From contig CM066732.1 of NCBI GenBank assembly GCA_033961575.1, positions 98,075,187 through 98,139,186 of the forward strand: DNA of 64,000 bases, written 5' to 3'. Shown one piece after another: positions 22,371-33,818 of the stretch; the stretch's first letter is position 1, and every line of letters starts with the position of its first letter. The position numbers and the translations under genes are program-made. The stretch comes from Aselliscus stoliczkanus. Its lineage: Eukaryota; Chordata; Mammalia; Chiroptera; Hipposideridae. A model generated the notes under the pieces. The model was not told the origin of the DNA. It did not search any database and worked only from the letters and a program-made list of their open reading frames with translations.

Positions 22371-22802
22371 GGGCCAGCTGAGTGGCGTGTTGGTTAAGAG
22401 CTGGCTTGGGACACCAGCAGCCCTGGTTTGGGTCCCACATATGATGGCCAGTGACACTGCCCTCTAAAGCTAAGATGGTGAACAACAGCTCCACCTAGAG
22501 CTGGGCTGCTGTGAGTCCCCAGGGACAGCATAGCTGCAGCCCCTGCTGCAGTGGGCTGCCATAGGCTACAGTGAGTGGCTGGCAGCCAGCATCAGCAGCT
22601 GGCAGCCGGTGTGAGCTGCCAAGAACCGCTGTGAGCGGCCATCCAGAAGCCGGCATCCTATCTGCCTCACCAGAGAAGAGCTCGATGATAATACCAACAT
22701 GGGCAGTGAACAAAGGACAACCATTTGTCTGTTCCCCTTCCACGGTTCCTCAACGCTGTTCCCCTCCCCCAATTCCCCAATAAATCTTAAATTTTTTTTA
22801 AA
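22371..22802 (+). mobile_element. Family B SINE (first of three in a row)
   Basis: Full-length copy from GGGCCAGCTGAGTGGCGTGT to CCCCAATAAATCTTAAA. TSD AAATGTATTATA (22359-22370) recurs as AAATGTGTTATA (22804-22815). It carries the variant body of the 40089 copy (GCTAAGATGGTGAACAACAG). Confidence 0.9.
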
Positions 22803-22815
22803 AAAATGTGTTATA

Positions 22816-23008
22816 GGGACGGCCGGTTAGCTTAGGTGGTTAGAGAGCAGGGCGCAGTTCTCATAACACCAAGGTTGCCGGTTTGATCCCCACATGGGCC
22901 ACTGTGGTGCGCCCTCTACAACTAGACTGAAACAATTACTTGACTAGGAGCTGATAGGTCCTGGAGAAACACACTGTTCTCCAATAATCCCCAATAAAAA
23001 TATTTTTA
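22816..23008 (+). mobile_element. Family D (Rhin-1-like) SINE
   Basis: Head GGTTAGCTTAGGTGGTTAGA, box B-like GGTTTGATCCCC, body CTCTACAACTAGACTGAAAC, then TCCTGGAGAAACACACTGTT and CCCCAATAAAAATA. The body and 3' words are close to what I recall of Rhin-1 SINEs of horseshoe bats, which is the main basis for the organism guess. It starts directly at the second TSD of the preceding SINE. Confidence 0.82.
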
Positions 23009-23444
23009 GGGCTGGCTGAGTGGTGCATTGGTTAAGAGCTGGTTTTGGGATGCCAGCGGCCCCGGGTTCGGATCCCATATATGAGGGCCAGTGACACTGC
23101 CCTGTATAGCTAACAACAGCTCCACCTGGAGCTGGGCTGGTGAGCCCTGGCGATGGTGTGGGCTGCAGTGCCTGCTGCAGTGGGCTGCCATAGGCTACAG
23201 TGAGTGGCCAGCAGCCAGCGTGAGTGGCCAATAGCTGCGGTGAGTGACATCCAGAGGCCGGCGACTGATCTGCTCATCCGGGAAGAGTGCAATGACGATA
23301 CTAACATGGGCCAGTGAAGCAACGTCCTCCACAACTAGACTGAAGAACAAAACGACACCAACTTGTCTGTTCCCCTTCCCCGATTCCCCAACGCTGTTCC
23401 CCTCCCCCAATTCCCTAATAAATTCTTTAAAAAAAATTTTTTTT
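23009..23444 (+). mobile_element. Family B SINE (third of three in a row)
   Basis: Full-length copy, GGGCTGGCTGAGTGGTGCAT to CCCTAATAAATTCTTTAAAA. It abuts the family D element with no gap. The outer word AAAATTATTATA (23445-23456) after it matches the AAAATGTATTATA before the first SINE, so all three sit in one L1 position. Confidence 0.9.
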
Positions 23445-23456
23445 AAAATTATTATA

Positions 23457-23565
23457 AAGCTACAGTAATCAGGACAGTGTGGTATTGATGCAAAGAAAAA
23501 AAGATACACCGGTGCAAAGAACAAAGAGCCCAGAAATAGGCCCACACATTTTTCCTAGGTTGTTC
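23457..23565 (+). mobile_element. Old L1 ORF2 relic, right part
   Basis: AAGCTACAGTAATCAGGACA, GTGTGGTATTGATGCAAAGA and GAGCCCAGAAATAGGCCCAC continue the L1 ORF2 text interrupted at 22370. Confidence 0.75.
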
Positions 23566-23929
23566 TAGGCTAGCATCCTCCTAATTCATACACTGTTGGT
23601 TCATCACAATCTTTCTAAACCATCTTTGGAGGGAGAAAGCTAACTGTGACTTTGGCCTTGTGTGTGAGAAAATGGTCCTCCTGGCATTGATTATGTGATT
23701 AGTTTTATTACATGAAATTTATGATCAGTGTGTAGAATGCTGTGGGCCTGTAATGATAAGGTTGTCTCTTATGAGGGGAGGGACCTTACCTAACAGGCAC
23801 TAACATTCTTGTCAGTGACCACCATCTTGTCAGTGAGCAGGGGAAGTCTTTCCCAGGAATCAAGTTGGAGAGTCCTGGAATTGGTCTTTTTTGGCCATGC
23901 CAATGAGCACCCTCCACCTTTCAGCATCT
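23566..23929. other. Unannotated sequence
   Basis: No gene or named repeat seen. Confidence 0.45.
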
Positions 23930-24230
23930 CTCCTCATCTCTGTGGGCTGACACCATGGACAACAACTTCCTTCTTAAACATTGTTCCATGTTGGCTTTCA
24001 AGATATCATGCTCTCTGGTGTGTCTCTTGTCTACTATTTCAGACTCTTTCTCTTTTCCATCCCTTGAAATGTTGCTGTTCCCCAGGGTTTCTTCTTCTAA
24101 TTTCTTTCCTTATGTTATGAAGTCTCTCTGGGATTTCCCATCCACTTCCATTGCTTCAATTGCCCCATAAAAAGAGATGACCCATCGCCCTCCTAAACTC
24201 CAATTTAGTTAATACCACCTCAGGCAAAGT
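23930..24230 (+). repeat. L2 relic (probable)
   Basis: Words such as CATGTTGGCTTTCAAGATAT, ATCATGCTCTCTGGTGTGTC and TGTTCCCCAGGGTTTCTTCT resemble the internal L2 3' region. Strongly diverged. Confidence 0.45.
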
Positions 24231-24922
24231 TTTCCTCATTCTACACATTCTTTAGAAAAGAAAATTTTAATTTTTTCATTGTAAAAGTAAAGCACATTTA
24301 CTATTAAAAGTTTAAGTTCACAATTCCCACACATTTTTTAAAATTCTTTTATTGTGAAATAAACATTTAAAAAAAATTAGCTTCAGGTGTACAACACAGT
24401 GCAATAGTTATATTTTTTACTCCTCAAAGTGACAAACCCCCTCCCCCAATTCTCCACCCCACTCTTCCCCCCCATATCATACATATCTATTACAATTCCT
24501 TTGACTCCCTTCCACAGTATAATCCACATCCCGTGACTATCTATATATTCAATTACAGTTGGCATACAATATTATAGAACATCAATTTCAGGTATACAGT
24601 GCAGTGATAAAGCCTCTACTCCATCCATGAAGTGGTCTCCCTAAGAAGACATGTGACCATCTGACACCCCACAAAATATTTACAACATTATTATATTCCC
24701 CGAACTGTCTTTCATATCCCTGTAGCAATATTGTAGTTACCTACTTATGCTGTCTAATCCCTTCCCCTTCTCCCTCATCCCCACCCCCCTCCCAACTAGC
24801 AACCCTCTTTTTCCTCTATATCTATGAGACTGTTTCTGTTTCCTTTGCTCATTCATTCAGTTTTTCAGATTCCACATATCAGTGAGATCATATTGGTATT
24901 TGTCTTTCTCCGACTGACTTAT

Positions 24923-27900
24923 TTAACTTAACATAATAGTCTCTAGGTCCATCCATATCGTTGCAAATGGTACGATTTCATTCTTTATAGTGGAGTAATA
25001 CTCCATTGTATAAATGTACCACAGTTTCTTAATCCAGTCATCTTGCGATGGGCATTTTGGTTGTTTCCAAGTCTTGGTTATTATAAATAGTGCTGCATTA
25101 AACATAGGGGTGCATATATTTTTTTGAATTAGCATCTTGGATTCTTCTGGGTAGATACCAAAGAGTGGAATTGATGGGTCATACGGCAATTCCATTTCCA
25201 GTTTTTTGAGATACCTCCATACTGATTTCCATAATGGCTGCACCAATTTGCAGTCCCACCAACAGTGCACCAGGGTTCCCTTTTCTCCACACCCTCACCA
25301 GCACTTGTTGTTTGTTGATTTATTGATGATAGCCATTCTGACCGGAGTGAGGTGGTATCTCATTGTGGTTTTTATTTGCATTTCTCTGATGATTAGTGAG
25401 GTTGAACATTTTTTCATATGCTTGTTGGCCATCTGTATGTCCTCTTTAGAGAAATGCCTCTTCATATCCTCTGCCCATTTTTTAATTGGGTTGTTTTTTT
25501 GGTGTTGAGTTTCATTAGTGTTCTATAAATTTTGGATATCAACCCCTTATCAGATATATCGTTGGCAAATCTCTTCTCCTATTCAGTAGGCTGCCTTTTT
25601 GTTTTATTGATGATTTCCTTTGCTGTGAAAAAAGTTTTAAGTTTGATGTAATCCCATATGTTCATTTTTTCTTTTATTTCCCTTGCCTGAGAGGATATAT
25701 CAGTAAAAGTATTTCTCAGGGTAATGTCTGCAAACTTACTCCCTATGTTTTCTTCTAGGAGTTTTATGGTTTCAGGTCTTACATTTAAGTCTTTAATCCA
25801 TTTTGAGTTTGTTCCCGTATTTGGTGTAAGTGGTCCTTAAGGTGGTCCATTTTCATTTCTTTGCACGTGTCAGTCCAATTTTCTCAGCACCATTTATTAA
25901 ATAGATTATCTTTACTCCAATGTAAATTCTTGCTTCCATTGTCATAGATTAAATGACCATATATGGATGGGTTTATTCCTGGGCTCTCTATTCTGTTTCA
26001 TTGGTCTATGTGTCTGTTTTTATGCCAGTACCATACTGTTTTGATTACTGTAACCTTGTAATTTGTTTTGATGTCAGGTAGTGTGATGCCTCCCACTTTG
26101 TTCTTATTTCTCAAGATTGCTGTGGCTATTCGGGGTCTTTTGTGGTTCCATATAAATTTTAGGATTCTATGTTCTATTTCTGAGAAAAATGTCCTTGGTA
26201 GTTTGATTGGAATTGCATTGAATCTATATATTGCCTTAGGTAGTATTGACATTTTAACTATAGTAATTCTTCCTATCCATAAGCATGGTATGTATTTCCA
26301 TTTATTTGTATCTTCTTTGATTTCTCTCTTCAGTGTCTCATAATTTTCTGCATACAGGTCTTTTACTTTAGTTAAATTGATTCCTAGATAGTTTATTGTT
26401 TTTGAAGCAATTGTAAAAGGGATTGATGTCCTGATTTCTTCTTCTGATAGTTTATTATTGGTGTATAGAAATGCAACTGATTTCTGAATATTAATTTTGT
26501 ATCCTGCTACCTTACCAAATTCGTTTATCAGTTCTAGCAGTTTTTTGGTGGAGTCTTTGGGATTCTCTATATATAATATCATGTCCTCTGCATATAATGA
26601 CAAGTTTAGTTCCCCTTTTCCAATTTGGATGCCTTTTATTTCATTTTCATGTCTGATTGCTGTGGCTAGAACTTCCAGAACTATGTTAAATAGAAGTGGT
26701 GAAAGTGGGCAACCTTGTCTTGTTCCTGATCTTAAAGGGAAAGCTTTTAGCCTTTCCCCATTGAGTATGATGTTTGTTGTGGGCTTATCATATACAGCCT
26801 TTATTATGTTGAGATATGATTCCACTATTCCCATTTTGCTAAGAGTTTTTATCATAAATGGCTGCTGGATTTTGTCAAATGCTTTTTCTGCAACTATTGA
26901 TATGATCATATGATTTTTATTTTTCATTTTGTTAATGTGATGTATTACGTTAATTGATTTGCGGATATTGAACTAATCTTGCACACCAGGAATGAATCCC
27001 ACTTGATCGTGGTGTATGATCTTTTTAATGAGATGCTGAATTTGGTTTGCTAGTATTTTGTTGAGAAATTTTACATCTATGTTCATTAGGGATATCAGCC
27101 TGTAGTTTTCCTTTTTTGTAATATCTTTGTCTGACTTAGGAATCAGGGTGATAGTGGCTTCATAGAAAGAGTTTGGGAGCCTTCCCTCCTTCTGTATTTT
27201 TTGGAATAGTTTGAGGCGAATAGGTATTAATTCTTTTTTAAATGTTTTGTAAAATTCACCTGTGAAGCCATCTGGTCCAGGGCTTTTTTTTGTTGGGAGA
27301 TTGTTGATTACTGATTCAATTTCTTTGGCAGTAATTAGTCTGTTCAGAGTTTCTGTTTCTTTTTGGCTCAGACTTGGTAGATTGTATGCTTCTAGAAATT
27401 TATCCATTTCTTCCAAATTGTTGAATTTGTTAGCATATAGTTGCTCATAGAATTTTCTTAAAATTTTCTGTATTTCTGTGGTATCTGTTGTCACTTCTCC
27501 TCTTTCATGTCTGATTTTATTAATTTGGGTCCTCTCTCTGTTTTTCTTGATTAGTCTGGCTAAGGGTTTGTCGATTTTATTTTTTCAAAAAACCAACTCT
27601 TGGTTTCATTGATCTTTTGTATTGTTTTTTGTTCTCTATTTCATTTATTTCTGCTCTGGTCTTTATTATTTCCTTCCTTATACTCCCTTTAGGCTTGTTT
27701 TGCTGTTCCTTTTCAAGTTCCCTTAGGTATAAAGATAGTCTGTTGAGGGCCGGCCAAGTGGAGGGGTAGTTAAGCACTAGCCTGGGAAGCCACCAGTCCC
27801 GGTTTGGGTCCCACATGTGAGGGCCAGTGACACTGCCACTGCCCTCAAAAAAATAAAGAGCACTCAAAAAAAAAAAAAGATAGTCTGTTGATTTGAGATT

Positions 27901-28240
27901 TTTCTTCCTTCTTTAGGTAGGCCTGCACTGCTATGAACTTCCCTCTTAGGACTGCTTTCGCTGCATCCCAGAGATTTTGGATTGTGGTGTTTTCATTTTC
28001 GTTTGTCTCGAAGTATCTTTTGATTTCCTCCTTGATCTCATTTTTGACCCAGTCACTATTTAGTAGCATGTTATTTAGCTGCCATATATTTGTAAGCTTC
28101 CCAGATTTCTTCTTATAATTGATTTCTAGTTTCATAGCATTGTGGTCAGAGAAGACACTTGATATGATTTCAATCTTCTTAAATTTGTTAAGACTTGTTT
28201 TGTGGCCTAACATGTGGTCTATCTTGGAAAATGTTCCATG
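24923..28240 (-). pseudogene. L1 ORF2 pseudogene (endonuclease end, reverse transcriptase, C-terminus)
   Basis: ORF2 encodes the endonuclease and reverse transcriptase that copy L1 RNA into the genome. In sense order: the endonuclease C-terminal part (28240 to 27892) with an SDH motif; a segment at 27494-26973 ([10 protein letters not shown] motif); the reverse transcriptase palm at 26927-25998 ([13 protein letters not shown] motif); a broken stretch at 25998-25270; and the C-terminal segment with [11 protein letters not shown] (25270-24923). The catalytic motif at 26583-26594 reads YAED instead of Y/FADD: the first aspartate is glutamate. Stops, frame breaks and the SINE make it non-functional. 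Confidence 0.92.
27747..27875 (+). mobile_element. Family A short SINE inside L1 copy 1
   Basis: Head GGCCGGCCAAGTGGAGGGGT, box B GGTTTGGGTCCC, then a duplicated ACTGCC (CACTGCCACTGCCCTC) and a two-part A-tail split by TAAAGAGCACTC. Exact 16-bp TSD AAAGATAGTCTGTTGA at 27731-27746 and 27876-27891. It inserted after the L1, breaking ORF2. Confidence 0.95.
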
Positions 28241-28259
28241 TCCCACACATTTTTTTTTT

Positions 28260-28399
28260 AAATTTTTTGGAATCCCCAATTATTTATTTATTTATTTATT
28301 TTTTGAGGGCAGTGTCACTGGCCCGCATATGTGGGACCCGAACCGGGGCCGCTGGCATCCCAAGCCAGCGCTTAACCACCACACCACTCTGCCGGCCCA
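28260..28399 (-). mobile_element. Family A short SINE at the 5' edge of L1 copy 1
   Basis: Minus-strand copy, TTGAGGGCAGTGTCACTGGC to CCACTCTGCCGGCCC. Its sense-strand tail is (AAAT)n followed by a unique-looking AATTGGGGATTCC and a second A-run, so a short extra segment sits between two tails. It is bounded by TCCCACACATTTTT (28241 and 28400), the same word that flanks the L1. Confidence 0.9.
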
Positions 28400-28415
28400 T
28401 CCCACACATTTTTTT

Positions 28416-29924
28416 AATCCTCCTATCTCTTCATACAATTTTTTCCCAACTCAAAACATTTTCATCATCTTTTCCTTTCTCCCTCTCTCACTCTTTATGC
28501 AACTTGTAAACACAAAAAATTATCCAAATTATAGCTAATGTGCATAAGATCAGGTCTAGTTATATGCTGGTTTCCATTAACATGAAAGCAACATGCCTTG
28601 AAGCAAGGATAAATAAAAAATTAGCGAGTCATGTATAAAGTCCCTGAAAATATCCAAACCCTATTTAAATCACTATAAAACTTTTCATCAACTTCCATAT
28701 CAGCCTGTGATAATATGATTTTCATGAAGCATCACATTCAAGATTTTAAAAAAATGTATTATTCAATATTGGGTTTTACGTTTATAAACTGTACTGTAAC
28801 AACTTCTGCTATTTTTCATTATAAATGTACATTTCATCAATTATAAGTTAAATGATATTTTGTGATCTAACCTAAAAATCTCTTCCCTATTTACAATATT
28901 ATTTCTCTGGAGAAATGCATTCTAGGTTTCTATGAACCAATTTAAAATAAACTTTTGGAATACAATTTATGTGTAAACTGAGGGAGTTCTTGTACTTTTC
29001 AAAAGGGCTGTAGAAAAGATGGTATTTACTTTTATATCTAATTTCACTTTAAAATTTTTATGCCAACTAAGTCTTTAAGAACTGTCCTTTATATAATACC
29101 ATTAGCCCTATCCGAACTACTCATTTGGTGATTTTTATTTCTCTTATATTTTTTGTATTGATAATCTCTCTCTGAGATGGGGGAGAGTATGTTTGCAATG
29201 ACCACATCCTGACTCCTAGTCCTATATCTTTCATCTGCCATTTACTCTTTTCATAAGATTTATGCTTTGTAGAATTCAGAGATTCTAAGAAAATTGAGAA
29301 CTGTATGATGAGACATTATCTCCCTTCCCCCCTTCTGTCCTTCTACCCTCATACTGTCATACTTACTAATAGTAGATAGCTGAAAATATATTCCTTTGTC
29401 TTATAAGATTTTCTCCATCAAGTGTATCCCTTTTCTTTCTCTCCATTTTCTCTTTGGAGATAGTCAGTCACACCTATTGTCATGCCCTTTACATGTCTAT
29501 ACAAACAAGGGAAGCAAATTGCTTAGGCCATTCTCCATGACTTTAAGAATAAGGGTAACACAAGACCCAGTCCACGAATGCCTTTACTACAATGGAAAAG
29601 GGAAGTGGACTTCAGGAATACCTTCTTTCATTTATTAGATTTTCCCTAAAAAAATGATAAGTTAATTAGAAATTGATTAATTTAAAATACACTAGGAAAA
29701 AACACTAAACTATACATAGTATCTAGGAATGCACATTTTGGTGATAAAATTATAAAAAGAAAAATGAAAGGAAAAGAAAAGAAATGAAAAGAAAAATTAA
29801 AGAAAGAACTATAAAAGTTCTTCTGATTTTAGTCACTGGAAAGGGCTATGACTGAGTTGGGGCACACGTGTGGGGCTTCTGGAATGAGGGGCAAAGCTCT
29901 ATTTCATGATCTAGGTGGTTGGTT
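28416..29924. other. Unannotated AT-rich sequence
   Basis: No gene or named repeat. A-rich GAAAA-type simple sequence lies at about 29755-29805. Confidence 0.5.
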
Positions 29925-30285
29925 GTCTTGGTCAGTTCAGGCTTCTGTAACAAATTACTATAGAATGGTGGCTAAAACAACAAACATTTATTTCTCACAG
30001 TTCTAGAGACTGAGAACTCCAAGGTCAGGGTGCCAGTATGGTTGGGTTCTGCTGAGAGCCCTCTTACTGGTTTACAGATGGTTGTCTTCTTACTGTGTCC
30101 TCACATGGCAGAGAGAGAGAGAGAGAGATCTCGTCCTCTCTGTCTCTTCTTACAAGGGTACTAGTGCCATTCAGCAAAGCTCCACCCCGATGACCTAAAT
30201 CGCCTCCAAATACTATCATATTGGGGATCAGGCCTTCGACATATGAATTTTGGAGAAGATACATTCAGACTGTCACTGTGGTGTT
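29925..30285 (-). mobile_element. MLT1-type LTR (MaLR)
   Basis: On the plus strand the order TTCAGGCTTCTGTAACAAAT, AACATTTATTTCTCACAGTT, CTAGAGACTGAGAACTCCAA, TTCTTACTGTGTCCTCACAT, CAAGGGTACTAGTGCCATTC and GACATATGAATTTTGGAGAA is the reverse complement of an MLT1 LTR. It contains a short GA run (30111-30128). Solo; no internal region beside it. Confidence 0.8.
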
Positions 30286-32124
30286 CACCTTAATTTATTA
30301 CGCATTTGGTTTGCATGGTGTTCTGTATCTGTGTTTTATTTCATAGTAAAAAGTTTTTAAAACCTTTACTGGGAAGTTGATTTTTAAGTGAAATGGGTGG
30401 TCAACTTTTCTTGCCTTTAAGACAAATAGTTTTTTCAGCCTCATTCTATTGACTAAACATGAATTTTTGCAGGTTAAGTTTGCTTAAAGGAATGTGGAAC
30501 TGTACTGGCAAAGTACTGTTCATGAAATTGCCATTGACTAAGCTTTATTTTGGACAGTACAGAAACTGCTTACACAAAGGGTTAAATTTGCTTCTCATGG
30601 CATGTTCATGCAGCTCCTACAGCCCTGGGCTTTTATAGGTAGACATAGGTCCATAATGGTTTGGGTTCTAGTCCCAGGAGTGGGGATAGATCACTCGAGT
30701 CAATTGTTGAGGCAAGGGACTGGGACTTGAAATCAGCTTTCCATGGCTTAAAAGAGGAAGCCTTCTTCAAGGTTGAAAATAGTTTAGTCCTCATGGTTGG
30801 GGTAGAGGTGGGGGAAAGGGATGGGAGGAGGAGATGGGGAATCTGGAATCATCACCAATATTATTGACCAGAAAGAAACCTACGTAGTGATACAAAAAGT
30901 ACTGCGTGATTTCATTCTCTTCAGTCTAGAAAATCATCATAAGGCCTTAGTGGAGATACTCTAAGTATTTCTGTATATTTTCTTCTTCATTAAGAATTTC
31001 TGGAGTGATCTCTGCTCACTTTTACCCACTGCTCTTCACAAATGTTGGATAAGCCTGGAAAAGTGTCCCAGAATGATTAAATAGTGAGATAAGGCAGAAT
31101 ATTTATTAGTCAACAACAACACAGGAGGTGTGCAATGATGTAAAAATGAAGACCTGAAGAACAAAACCAATCTCTAATTGGAGAACAGAGTATTTAGGAT
31201 AAGGGAACCAGGAGACATCAGATTATGGTTAAATTCCAAGTCCAATGCACTGCTCAGAGTCCCAGGTGTTCCATTTAGATTCCTCCAGTTGCCACTTTGA
31301 AATACTAGCCTATAAATTTAATTCGTTATAGGCATGATTTCCCAAGACACTTGTTTACTCTCTTAATGTAGTATCGTATTGCTTTTAATAAGATATTTAG
31401 GCCCACGAAGTATGTTTAAAAAAAATAAAATCAAAGCTAATTCACTACACTTAAGTGCTTCTGTAAGTCAATAAAATCTGCCTCTGCTTAAGTATAACCA
31501 GGATCTCAACTGTCTCAGCTCTTGAAATAAAGAACTTTCTTTTCCATTCCTGCAGAAGTCCTTCAGAAAATGGACAATGCTGGATGGGTGTAAAAGAGAC
31601 TTTAGATCACTGCTATTAGAAAAACAAATGTGTCTCCCTTTAGGAAGAGTTACTATTAGTGAAAATAACTCATTATCTCTAACCAGTATCCTCCATTAAT
31701 CTTTGACATTTCCCTATTTACCTCTTAATGTCTTTTCTGCTACTATTGAAGTCATTTGGTCCCTTAAATGCCCTCTTGCCTCTGATCTTAATTAGGACCT
31801 GGCCCTGGCTCTCTCAGTACTCCCTGGTCTGTGCTGCTCCACCTTTCTACTCGGACATGCCTCTGGTCTCCTGACAATTTCCTTACATATGAAATGAAGT
31901 GATCACTGAAAACATAAATGCCCAAACCATACATCAGAAATCTGAGTCTTCTTGATCTTAAGACTGGTTCCCAGTTGGAAGCACCCTAAGAGACTGAAAA
32001 TATATGCTATTTTAATGCAGGAAAGTGTTTCAATAAAGTTAATTAAGGCTGGAGCTGATCCTGGCCAGACACGGTGGGCTGTGAATGGTGTTTATTTTCT
32101 CATATTCATTGCATATTATATGTA
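30286..32124. other. Unannotated sequence
   Basis: No gene, no long frame and no nameable repeat in 1.8 kb. Confidence 0.45.
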
Positions 32125-32850
32125 AGAGGCATTCATTTACTTACTCAACAATATTTATTGAGCACCTACTCTACCAGGTACTATCCTTATGGCTGCAGAT
32201 AGAATAATAAGCAAAATGGTATAATCTCTGCTGTCTTTGAATTTTCAATAACAATCCACAAGTCTACAGATCCTCAAACCTACTATGTGTTACAAAGGAA
32301 AACTGCAGGGACAATATGAGAGCAATAATGAGGGAGATCTGACCTAGTCTGGGGTTTTGGGGAGGCATTCATGGAAGTGCTCTAATAGGAAGGGAGCATA
32401 GAAGATACCCAAGTGAAAGGGGAGTGGAGGGAAGAGCCATCCAGACATAAAGAACAGATTTGCAATGGCCTTTAATCACAAAGGAATGAGGTACATTCAA
32501 GGAACTGGAAGAAGACCAGGATGGTTAAGCCTGGATGTGGGGAAGGAAATTGAGGTTAAGGATCGGTTATCCTAAGAACAAAAAGAAGTTACTGAAGAAT
32601 TTTTAAGCAAAGGAAGAACAGGATCAGATAGTGAATGATCAGAAGGGAACAAGATTACAGGAAAGAGTCTAGTTAGGAAGCTCTTTCAACGGCCCTGGCA
32701 AGAGATGAGAAGAGGATAGATTTGATCGTTGTTGAGGAAGTAAAATGGATAGGAATAAGTGATGGAAGGACCATGAGGGGTGATGAAGAGGGAGGCTTGT
32801 CCATTGAGTAGATGAAAGTTCCACTTACTGAGGTAGGGTTTGCCTCAGAA
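32125..32850 (-). repeat. L2 LINE relic
   Basis: Reversed L2 words: ACTCAACAATATTTATTGAG, GTACTATCCTTATGGCTGCA, GGGGAGGCATTCATGGAAGT, GAAGAACAGGATCAGATAGT and GTCTAGTTAGGAAGCTCTTT, in correct order. Confidence 0.62.
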
Positions 32851-33047
32851 TACTTCTACAGAGAAGAGAAGAAACAAACACATTTTCCTACTCTCCGGAA
32901 ATAGAATCACCAACTAAAGCTGATACAACAAGCTTTAATGAAACCAGTCTTCGACATTAACGATAAGATTGGGTGAGCTCTTGGAATCATCTTGTATTAT
33001 GGATAAGAGAAAACTATCTTACAGTAGTATCAAAATGATCCGATAAG

Positions 33048-33489
33048 GGGCCGGCCGAGTGGCGCATTGGTTGGGCGCTGGTTTTGGGATGCCAGCGGCC
33101 CCGGTTCGGATCCCACATGAGGGCCAGTGACACTGCCCTCTACAGCTAACAACAGCTCCACCTGGAGCTGGGCTGTGTGAGCCCCGGTGATGGTGTGGGC
33201 TGCAGCCCCTGCTGCAGTGGGCTGCCATGGGCTACAGTAAGTGGCCCGCAGCCAGCGTGAGCGGCTGGCAGCCAAGCGTGAGCTGCCAATAGCCGCGGTG
33301 AGCGACATCCAGAGGCCAGCGACCGATCTGCCTCATCCGGGAGGAGCGCAATGACGATACCAACAGTGAAGCAACATCCTCCGCAACTGAACTGAGGAAC
33401 AAAAAGACAACAACTTGTCTGTTCCCCTTCCCCGATTCCCCAACGCTGTTCCCCTCCGCCAATTCCCCAATAAAATCTTTAAAAAAAAA
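33048..33489 (+). mobile_element. Family B SINE, young subfamily
   Basis: Full length with TSD AAAATGATCCGATAAG exact at 33032-33047 and 33490-33505. It is close to the copy at 40897, differing at roughly ten positions by eye over about 440 bp, and carries both diagnostic deletions. Confidence 0.95.
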
Positions 33490-33505
33490 AAAATGATCCG
33501 ATAAG

Positions 33506-33804
33506 GATGTCAGAGAAATTTATAAAATGCCATATAATCCACTCATTAAAGAAAGCATGGCTCTCAGGAATTTTAAAGTAGTGAAGAAAAGAAGTTCCAT
33601 TGATAACAACATCAAATGCTTTCATGTAGAAGGAAGCCAGGACACTACAGCTTTTAATCTTTTTTTTCCCCCCATTACTGTTTTTCTTTGGAGAAAATGA
33701 AAAAGAAGCACTTGGAGGACCTTTATTGGTATCTTAAAGCTTCACTGGAAAGGTATCACGTATAGGAAAACCTAGTAACATTACGCTGGTCCTCCCTAAT
33801 TATT
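33506..33804. other. Unannotated sequence
   Basis: Nothing recognised. Confidence 0.45.
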
Positions 33805-33818
33805 ACAAAGAAAGGCTC

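Larger units (their letters stand above)
24341..28240 (-). mobile_element. LINE-1 copy 1, 5'-truncated
   Basis: A roughly 3.9-kb L1 on the minus strand, starting inside the endonuclease domain of ORF2 (28240) and ending with the L1 3' UTR (24341-24900), which includes a C-rich (G-rich in sense) block at 24437-24473. The word TCCCACACATTTTTTA at 24325-24340 recurs at 28241-28256 and at 28400-28415, which I read as its TSD. A family A SINE lies at 27747-27875. The last 35 bases of the 3' tail differ from copy 2 and include an AATAAA in sense. There is no ORF1 and no 5' UTR. Confidence 0.92.

Noticed and set aside
33019..33228. Repeated protein-like frames (MAAHCSRGCSPHHH... type) at 9553, 33019, 40880 and elsewhere
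   Set aside because: They are translations of family B SINE bodies and recur wherever the SINE does; they are not genes and could mislead gene predictors.
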